Shown: piece after piece, positions 1-7,098 of the stretch
Numbering within the stretch: position 1 is the stretch's first letter
How the letters are laid out: each line of letters begins with the position of its first letter
Source of the DNA: Bacillota bacterium
Lineage (GTDB): Bacteria; Bacillota; Clostridia; Clostridiales; Clostridiaceae
Assembly: GCA_023424785.1 (NCBI GenBank)
Contig: JAFADP010000173.1
Location: 1 to 9,112, forward strand
Reading direction: 5' to 3'
DNA length: 9,112 nucleotides
Translations under genes and position numbers: made by a program
Notes under the pieces: model-generated
Database searches by the model: none
Told to the model about the DNA's origin: nothing
What the model saw: only the letters and a program-made list of their open reading frames with translations

Positions 1-1282
<1,282 letters not shown>

Positions 1283-1312
1283 ATATTAATTATTTAATAT
1301 AAAACGAAACTT

Positions 1313-1431
1313 ATTCAGTAGGAGTTTTTATCTCCTACTGAATTTAGCTGAGTTAATCTAGGGCCGTGTCCGTTGTTAGCTCCCTGTTATATAGAACAAG
1401 GGAGTGTTACAACGGCTAGCCATCAGATAAA
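1313..1431 (+). ncRNA. Structured RNA candidate, family not identified
   Basis: Two linked helices stand out from AT-rich surroundings. Hairpin 1 pairs 1313-1324 with 1332-1343, a perfect 12 bp (ATTCAGTAGGAG / CTCCTACTGAAT) around a 7-nt loop. Immediately after it, 1343-1351 pairs with 1423-1431 (TTTAGCTGA / TCAGATAAA, one G-A mismatch) and encloses a long arm. The arm has CTAG 1358-1361 with CTAG 1416-1419, an 8-nt bulge (1362-1369), CCGTTGT 1370-1376 with ACAACGG 1409-1415, a small internal loop, then CTCCCT 1380-1385 with AGGGAG 1399-1404, capped by GTT/AAC and loop ATATAG. Almost all bases from 1313 to 1431 are placed. No ORF or Shine-Dalgarno lies inside. The helices fit either strand; the downstream U-tract terminator favours +. 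It may be an independent RNA, the 3' end of the gdhA mRNA, or a mobile-element-derived RNA. The resemblance to HEARO/OMEGA-type RNA is a recollection, not a demonstrated match. Confidence 0.6.
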
Positions 1432-1443
1432 AATTAGTAAAAG

Positions 1444-1485
1444 ACGAAGCAAATACGAACGTTTGTTTCGTTTTTTTTATTTTTT
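1444..1485 (+). terminator. Strong intrinsic terminator
   Basis: ACGAAGCAAA (1444-1453) pairs with TTTGTTTCGT (1462-1471), 10 bp including one G-U, around loop TACGAACG. A run of eight T (1471-1478) follows, then A, then six more T. The G-U pair and the downstream T-run set the + direction. It would end the gdhA and/or structured-RNA transcript and isolate the parE promoter that follows. Confidence 0.88.
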
Positions 1486-1499
1486 AGGCTTATTTAATT

Positions 1500-1528
1500 T
1501 TGACATGAGGTAGAAAAAAAAGTATATT
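1500..1528 (+). promoter_or_regulatory. Sigma-A promoter for the parE-parC operon
   Basis: Perfect -35 TTGACA at 1500-1505, a 17-bp spacer, and -10 TATATT at 1523-1528 (5 of 6 to consensus). The predicted start near 1535 gives a leader of about 50 nt. It lies just after the terminator at 1444-1485, so the topoisomerase operon should be transcribed independently of gdhA. Confidence 0.8.
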
Positions 1529-1586
1529 TTATAAAGTAAGTATTATAATAAGAGTTAAAATTAATAAAAATAGATGGAGGCCTAAT

Positions 1587-3536
1587 ATGGATAACGAAAA
1601 GAGAATATCATATGATGTTACGGATTTAACTTCATTGGAAAAGTTAGAGCCTGTAAGAATAAGACCAGGTATGTACATAGGTTCTACAGGAAGTAAGGGA
1701 TTACATCATTGTATATGGGAAATATTAGACAACGCAATTGATGAAATAACAAATGGATATGGAAATAAAGCGAAAGTTATTATAAATAAAGATAAAAGTG
1801 TAACAGTAATGGACAATGGTAGAGGAATACCAACAGGAATACATCCTGTTAAGAAAAAAAGTGGAGTAGAAATGGTATTTACCGAACTTCATACTGGAGG
1901 AAAGTTTAACAATAAAAACTATAAGACATCAGGAGGATTACATGGTGTTGGAGCTGCTGTTGTAAATGCATTATCAAAGTGGCTTGAAGTTGAAGTATAT
2001 CAAAATGGTAATATATATCGTCAAAGATTTGAGTATGCGTATGATAAAGAACTTAAAAAAGATATGCCAGGAACACCTGTAACTAAGCTTGAGATTGTAG
2101 GAAAAACAAAAGAGACAGGTTCTAAAATTACATTTATGCCTGATAAGAATGTTTTTTCAACTTTAGATTTTAAATTTGATACTATTGATGAAAGACTTCA
2201 AGAATTAGCATTCCAAAATAAAGGAATAAGACTTGAGCTTAGAGATGAAAGAAAAGAGGAAGTTATTGAAAAAGAATATTATTCTGAAAGAGGTCTTTTA
2301 GATTTTATAGAATATTTAAATGAGGGAAAAACTGTACTTCATTCAACACCAATTATTTTTGAGGGAGATAGAGAAGTTAATGGTCTTCAAATGTATGGAG
2401 AAGTATGTATGCAGTTTACTGACTCTACAAGCGACTATATAGTAAGTTATGTTAACAATATTCCAACAACAGAAGCTGGAACTCATGAAACAGGATTTAA
2501 AACAGGAATGACAAGAGCCTTTAAAGAATGGAGTAGAAAGCTTGGGCTTATAAAAGAAAAAGACAAGGACTTTGAAGGTGATGATTTAAGAGAAGGTATG
2601 ACAGCTATTGTCAGAATAAAAATTACTAATCCAGTTTTTGAAGGACAAACAAAAACTAAGCTTGGAAATAACGAAGCCTATACTATGATGAATGATTTAG
2701 GATACACTAAGCTTAGTGAATGGATAGAAGACAATAAAGAACTTGCAAGTAACATAATAAATAATGCTATACAAGCTGCACAAAGAAGAGAAAAAATTAA
2801 AAAGATTAATGATGCAGAAAAGAAAAAAGTAGGTAAGGGAACAGCTCCTCTTGCAGGAAAAGTTGCTGTATGTACTATGAAAGACAATACAGTTAATGAA
2901 TTTATAGTTGTTGAGGGAGATTCAGCTGGTGGTTCTGCAAAGCAAGCAAGAGATAGAAGATTTCAAACAATTATGCCTTCAAAAGGTAAAATAATGAATA
3001 CTGAAAAACAAAAATTAGAGAATGTATTAGCATCAGAAGAATTAAGATTATTTAATGCAGCAATAGGAACAGGAACATTAGATAACTACAAAGAAGAGAA
3101 CTTAAAATACGATAAGATAATAATTATGAGTGATGCGGATGTAGATGGATATCATATTAGAACATTATGGATGACTTATATTTATAGATATATGAAACCA
3201 CTTATAACTAATGGACATTTATATTTAGCACAACCACCATTATATAAAGTGTATAAACAAACTAAAAATGGAGAAGTATTTAAATATGCTTATTCAGATG
3301 AGGAGTTAGAGCAAGTTAAAAAAGAAATTGGAAAAGGTGCTCTTATTCAAAGATATAAGGGACTTGGAGAAATGAATCCAGAACAACTTTGGGATACTAC
3401 ACTAAATCCAGAAACAAGAACATTAATGCAAGTAACTATAGAAGATGCTGCAAAGGCAGAGAGAATGGTTTCTTTATTAATGGGTGATGTTGTAGAACCA
3501 AGAAAAAAATATATGTATAAATACGCAGAGTTTTAA
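1587..3536 (+). CDS. parE: DNA topoisomerase IV subunit B (ParE; GyrB family)
   Basis: ATPase and TOPRIM subunit of a type IIA topoisomerase; with the A subunit it would form an A2B2 enzyme that passes one duplex through another. The 649 aa match the usual length of the short (Firmicute) form, without the insert of proteobacterial GyrB. GHKL ATPase domain: RPGMYIGST, E45 and N49 in EILDNAIDE, D76 in MDNGRGIP, glycine loop GGLHGVGAA (116-124). Transducer lysine K356 is in FEGQTKTKLGN. TOPRIM: E443 in EGDSAGGSA, D516/D518/D520 in DADVDG, then RYKGLGEMNP near the C-terminus. The start has GGAGG at 1576-1580, 6 nt before ATG. The parE name rests mainly on the partner lacking a GyrA box; the B subunit alone does not separate ParE from GyrB. 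Odd residues: S465 in IMPSKGK where ILPLKGK is usual, and Y after DADVDG where A is usual. Confidence 0.9.
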   Translation: MDNEKRISYDVTDLTSLEKLEPVRIRPGMYIGSTGSKGLHHCIWEILDNAIDEITNGYGNKAKVIINKDKSVTVMDNGRGIPTGIHPVKKKSGVEMVFTELHTGGKFNNKNYKTSGGLHGVGAAVVNALSKWLEVEVYQNGNIYRQRFEYAYDKELKKDMPGTPVTKLEIVGKTKETGSKITFMPDKNVFSTLDFKFDTIDERLQELAFQNKGIRLELRDERKEEVIEKEYYSERGLLDFIEYLNEGKTVLHSTPIIFEGDREVNGLQMYGEVCMQFTDSTSDYIVSYVNNIPTTEAGTHETGFKTGMTRAFKEWSRKLGLIKEKDKDFEGDDLREGMTAIVRIKITNPVFEGQTKTKLGNNEAYTMMNDLGYTKLSEWIEDNKELASNIINNAIQAAQRREKIKKINDAEKKKVGKGTAPLAGKVAVCTMKDNTVNEFIVVEGDSAGGSAKQARDRRFQTIMPSKGKIMNTEKQKLENVLASEELRLFNAAIGTGTLDNYKEENLKYDKIIIMSDADVDGYHIRTLWMTYIYRYMKPLITNGHLYLAQPPLYKVYKQTKNGEVFKYAYSDEELEQVKKEIGKGALIQRYKGLGEMNPEQLWDTTLNPETRTLMQVTIEDAAKAERMVSLLMGDVVEPRKKYMYKYAEF

Positions 3537-3550
3537 GAGGGAGGGAAAAA

Positions 3551-6436
3551 ATGGCTAAGAAGATGACCGCAATACCAAAGGATAATAATATTATAACTGT
3601 ATCTCTTGAAGATGCTATGCCAGAAAACTATCTTCCTTATGCAGTTGAAGTAGCTAAAGAAAGAGCTCTTCCTGATGTAAGAGATGGTTTAAAGCCAGTA
3701 CACAGAAGAATTTTATATGGAGCATATTTATTAAAAGCATTTCCAGATAAGCCTTATTATAAATCAGCAAGAATTGTAGGAGACATTTTAGGTAAGTTCC
3801 ATCCACATGGTGATTCATCAGTATATGATGCCCTTACAATACTTGCACAAGATTTCTCTACTAGAGAGCTGCTAATAGATGGACACGGAAATTTTGGGTC
3901 TATAGATGGAGATGGTGCAGCTGCTATGAGATATACAGAAGCTAGACTTACTAATATAGCTATGGAAATGATAAAAGATATAGATAAGGATACAGTTGAT
4001 ATGGTTCCTAACTATTCTGATAGTGAACTTGAACCAAAAGTCTTACCAAGTAGATATCCTAATCTATTAGTTAATGGAGCTTTTGGTATAGCTGTAGGAC
4101 TAGCAACTAATATACCTCCACATAACTTAGGTGAAGTAACAGATGGAGTTTTAGCATATATAGATAATCCAGAAATAACTACTAAGGAGTTAGTTGAATA
4201 TATAAAAGGACCAGATTTACCAACTGGAGGAGTTTTAATAGGAAAAGATTCTATTATATCTGCATATGAAACTGGCGAAGGAAAGGTTACATATAGAGCA
4301 AAAGCTGACATTGAGGAGTTAGAAAATGGAAGATTGGGAATTGTAATAAAAGAATTCCCTTATAGAAAAAATAAAGCAAAACTACTTCAAACTATTTCAG
4401 AAATGACTGGTGATAAGAAACATGCAAAAGCATTAGAATCTATTACAGATATAAGAGATGAATCTGATAGAAGTGGAATTAGAGCTGTTATTGAATTTAG
4501 AAAAACAGCTGATAGAGAATTAGTAGATAAGGTTCTTAAATATTTATATAAGAAAACTGATTTACAAAGTAATATAAGTTTTAATATGGTTGCACTTGCA
4601 GATGGTAAACCAGAAACTATGGGGCTTAAGACAATAATAAGACATTATGTTAATCACCAAAAGGATATTGTAACAAGAAGAACTCGTAAAGAATTAGAGA
4701 TTGCAGAAAAGAGATTTCATGTAGTAGAAGGTTTTATAAAAGCAATAAATATATTAGATGAAGTAATAGCAACAATTAGAAGTTCTAAATCAAAAAAGGA
4801 TGCTGGAGAAAATTTAGTATCAAAATTTGATTTTACAGAAGTTCAAGCTAATGCTATTTTAGAGCTTATGCTATATAGATTAACAGGACTTGAAATAACA
4901 ATATTTGAAAAAGAATATAAAGAGCTAGAAAGAAAGATAAAGAGATATAATAAGATTTTATCTAGTGAAAAAGAGTTATTAAAGGTAGTAAAAGCTGAAT
5001 TAAAAGAAATTACAGATAAATATAGAAATCCTAGAAGAACTGAAATAATAGAAAATGAAAATGAAGCAAAAATTCATTTAGATGAACTTATAGTTGAAGA
5101 AGATGTTATGATAACTTTATCTAAAGATGGATTTATAAAAAGAATACCAATGAAGAATTATAGCAGATCTAACTTCAATGCGGATGAAATTGAATATAGA
5201 GAAGGAGATAAGTTAGAGTATTTAATTAAGTCTAATACAAAAGAGACCTTAATGTTATTTACTAATAAGGGAAATATGTATCAATTGAAAAGTAATAAAA
5301 TTCCAGAAGGAAAGTGGAAAGAAAAAGGGGAAAGAATAGATACATTAATAAAGTCTCTTAACTTAGATAGTGAAAGAATAATAGGAGTAATTTCTACAGA
5401 AAATTTACCAAATGATAAATTTATTCAAATGATAACTACTAAGGGAAGAATAAAGAAGTCATCTTTTGATAAATTCTCAACAACATACTCTAAGCTTCAA
5501 GCAACAAAGCTAAAAGATGGTGAAGAGTTAGTAAAAGTACAAATACATGATGATGCAAATAAATATTTAAAGATAAAGACAGAATTAGGATTAGAATTTA
5601 AAGTTGAGATACCAGTACTAGAGGATTTACCTAGAAACTTATTAGGATATGAATTATTTAGTATTTCATCAAAAGATAGTGTTATAGATGTAGAAAATAT
5701 AGATGAAATAATACATCAAGAATTTAGTGTGGGTATAACTGCAAAAGGTAATCTAAAACAGTTCTCAAAAGTAGGTAAGAAGGATAAGTTAAAGGTCAAT
5801 ACGGATTCTAATAGTGAATTATTGATGTTTACAAATAAGGGGAATATAATTAAAATATCATCATTTATAATAGAAGAAAGTATAAAAAATGAGATATCAA
5901 TAAATACTTTAGTAGATGAGTTACCAAAGAGTGAAAAGATAATAGCTATATTCTCAATAAAAGATTTTAATGAATCATATGCTGTATATACATTTACTAA
6001 AAGTGGTATTGTAAAGAAGACTAACTTAAAAGAATTTAGTGGTAATTATACAATGCAACAAGCTTATAAGTTTAAGTCTGATGAAGATGAAGTTATTTCT
6101 GTAGATATTGCAGGAGAAAATATAGGACATTTAATAATTATAACTAAAAAAGGTATGGCAATAAGATTCCCAGTTTCTAATGTAAGTACAATGGGAAGAA
6201 TATCTTCAGGTGTAACAGGAATAAGCTTAAAAGAAGATGATGAAGCTATTTTTGGAAAATGTGTTATGAGCATAGGTGAAGATGGCGATATTAATAAGGT
6301 GTTAAAATTAGTTTCAAAGAATAAAGAAACTGCAGATGTTTCTTTAGATGAAATAAAGCTTCAAAATAGAGCTGGTAGAGGAACTAATATAATGATGATG
6401 GTTCTTGATGATGAAGTTAAGGATATAACAATATAA
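3551..6436 (+). CDS. parC: DNA topoisomerase IV subunit A (ParC; GyrA family), long C-terminal domain
   Basis: DNA cleavage-religation subunit, partner of the preceding gene (14-nt gap, AGGGAGGG at 3538-3545). The N-terminal core is complete: RALPDVRDGLKPVHRRIL, then GKFHPHGDSSVYDA, then the catalytic tyrosine Y128 after R127 in AAMRYTEARL. Quinolone-contact positions S89 and D93 (E. coli GyrA 83 and 87) are the sensitive-type residues. A helical linker precedes a beta-pinwheel domain from about residue 510. At the expected GyrA-box site (537-550) the sequence is YSRSNFNADEIEY, not QRRGGKG, and the next blade carries IPEGKWKEKGERI, like ParC of other Firmicutes. This favours ParC over GyrA. 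The protein is 961 aa, against about 750-820 for typical ParC; about eight blade-like repeats (for example FTNKGN, ITTKGR, FTKSGI, ITKKGM) explain the excess. A box-like LQNRAGRGTN (937-946) sits near the C-terminus. Confidence 0.88.
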   Translation: MAKKMTAIPKDNNIITVSLEDAMPENYLPYAVEVAKERALPDVRDGLKPVHRRILYGAYLLKAFPDKPYYKSARIVGDILGKFHPHGDSSVYDALTILAQDFSTRELLIDGHGNFGSIDGDGAAAMRYTEARLTNIAMEMIKDIDKDTVDMVPNYSDSELEPKVLPSRYPNLLVNGAFGIAVGLATNIPPHNLGEVTDGVLAYIDNPEITTKELVEYIKGPDLPTGGVLIGKDSIISAYETGEGKVTYRAKADIEELENGRLGIVIKEFPYRKNKAKLLQTISEMTGDKKHAKALESITDIRDESDRSGIRAVIEFRKTADRELVDKVLKYLYKKTDLQSNISFNMVALADGKPETMGLKTIIRHYVNHQKDIVTRRTRKELEIAEKRFHVVEGFIKAINILDEVIATIRSSKSKKDAGENLVSKFDFTEVQANAILELMLYRLTGLEITIFEKEYKELERKIKRYNKILSSEKELLKVVKAELKEITDKYRNPRRTEIIENENEAKIHLDELIVEEDVMITLSKDGFIKRIPMKNYSRSNFNADEIEYREGDKLEYLIKSNTKETLMLFTNKGNMYQLKSNKIPEGKWKEKGERIDTLIKSLNLDSERIIGVISTENLPNDKFIQMITTKGRIKKSSFDKFSTTYSKLQATKLKDGEELVKVQIHDDANKYLKIKTELGLEFKVEIPVLEDLPRNLLGYELFSISSKDSVIDVENIDEIIHQEFSVGITAKGNLKQFSKVGKKDKLKVNTDSNSELLMFTNKGNIIKISSFIIEESIKNEISINTLVDELPKSEKIIAIFSIKDFNESYAVYTFTKSGIVKKTNLKEFSGNYTMQQAYKFKSDEDEVISVDIAGENIGHLIIITKKGMAIRFPVSNVSTMGRISSGVTGISLKEDDEAIFGKCVMSIGEDGDINKVLKLVSKNKETADVSLDEIKLQNRAGRGTNIMMMVLDDEVKDITI

Positions 6437-6444
6437 TAGATTTT

Positions 6445-6450
6445 GGGAGG
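6445..6450 (+). promoter_or_regulatory. Ribosome binding site deciding the DJ-1 gene start
   Basis: GGGAGG lies 7 nt before ATG 6458. The in-frame TTG at 6443 overlaps this site, so it cannot be the start served by it. This fixes the start at 6458. Confidence 0.85.
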
Positions 6451-6457
6451 TATATAT

Positions 6458-7000
6458 ATGAAAAAAGTAGCCGTATTTTTAGCAAATGGATTTGAGGAAA
6501 TTGAAGCTTTAACAGTTGTAGATATTATGAGAAGAGCAAATATTCACTGTGATATGGTAAGTATAGAAGATATTGAAGTTATAGGTGCTCATAATATTAA
6601 AGTTACAGCAGATAAAATCATAAATGATGAAATAAAAGAATATGATTTAGTAGTATGTCCAGGAGGAATGCCAGGAGCAACTAACCTACAAAAACATAGT
6701 AAGGTTATAGAGTTAATAAAATACTTCTATGAAAATAATAAATTAGTTGCAGCTATATGTGCAGCACCAATAGTACTTGCGGAAGCAGGAATAATAGCGG
6801 AAAAAAATATAACATCATATCCAGGATTTGAAGATCAACTTAAGGGATGTAATTATACACAAAATGAGGTTGAAGTTCATGGAAATATAATAACAAGTAG
6901 AGGACCTGCTACAGCTATGGCATTTTCTTATAAGTTAGTAGAAATGTTAGGAGAAGAAAGCTACAAGACAATAAGAGAAGGTATGTTATATAACAGATAA
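6458..7000 (+). CDS. DJ-1/PfpI (YajL/ThiJ-like) family protein
   Basis: A 180-aa single-domain protein of the DJ-1 branch, about the usual length for the family. The nucleophile-elbow cysteine is C101 in AAICAAPIVL, equivalent to human DJ-1 C106. The conserved glutamate is E16 in NGFEEIEA, equivalent to E18. PGGMPGATNL and TSRGPATAMAFS also match the family. Where human DJ-1 has the histidine of THP, this protein has SYP. No signal peptide or membrane segment is seen, so it is cytoplasmic. Members have been described as redox-responsive chaperones or as glyoxalase/deglycase enzymes, and the latter activities are disputed, so I give no specific reaction and no symbol. It lies 21 nt after parC and is probably co-transcribed with it; a functional link to the topoisomerase is not evident. 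The family call is firm, the function open. Confidence 0.9.
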   Translation: MKKVAVFLANGFEEIEALTVVDIMRRANIHCDMVSIEDIEVIGAHNIKVTADKIINDEIKEYDLVVCPGGMPGATNLQKHSKVIELIKYFYENNKLVAAICAAPIVLAEAGIIAEKNITSYPGFEDQLKGCNYTQNEVEVHGNIITSRGPATAMAFSYKLVEMLGEESYKTIREGMLYNR

Positions 7001-7003
7001 TAT

Positions 7004-7049
7004 ATTAAAGTTATTACTTTATAAAATAATGTAAAGTAATAACTTTAAT
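7004..7049 (+). terminator. Long inverted repeat, probable terminator (or paired operator)
   Basis: Bases 7004-7021 are perfectly complementary to 7032-7049 (18 bp) around a 10-nt loop, starting four bases after the DJ-1 stop. The downstream sequence (TATCTATTTTAT) is only moderately T-rich and the stem has two G-C pairs, so it is a weak but plausible intrinsic terminator, perhaps acting in both directions. Each arm is itself a palindrome, TAAAGT-N4-ACTTTA (7006-7021 and 7032-7047), which also allows a protein-binding role upstream of recJ. Confidence 0.55.
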
Positions 7050-7076
7050 TATCTATTTTATAAAATAATATTAAGT
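7018..7076 (+). repeat. Short direct repeat in the intergenic spacer
   Basis: TTTATAAAATAAT at 7018-7030 recurs at 7057-7069, and the match continues imperfectly to 7037 and 7076 (18 of 20 identical), offset 39 bp. The first copy spans the inverted-repeat loop; the second lies just before the recJ ribosome binding site. The AT-rich second copy could supply a -10 for recJ, but no convincing -35 is visible. Confidence 0.4.
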
Positions 7077-7082
7077 TTATAG

Positions 7083-7090
7083 AAGGGTGG
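7083..7090 (+). promoter_or_regulatory. Ribosome binding site supporting a TTG start for recJ
   Basis: AAGGGTGG, an imperfect Shine-Dalgarno, lies 8 nt before TTG 7099. The next in-frame ATG (7114) would lose the KEKW segment and would sit 23 nt from this site, so TTG is preferred. Confidence 0.65.
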
Positions 7091-7098
7091 AATAAACT

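Noticed and set aside
1313..1343. First hairpin read as the gdhA intrinsic terminator
   Set aside because: The stem is strong, but it is followed by AATTTAGCTGAG instead of a U-tract, and its 3' base runs into the next helix. The real terminator is at 1444-1485.
3551..6436. Calling the A subunit GyrA
   Set aside because: There is no canonical QRRGGKG box in blade 1, and the second blade matches the ParC pattern. Some uncertainty remains and is reflected in the confidence.
6443..6457. Upstream TTG start for the DJ-1 gene (five extra residues)
   Set aside because: The TTG overlaps the ribosome binding site, and the family aligns from the MKKVAVFLANG start at 6458.
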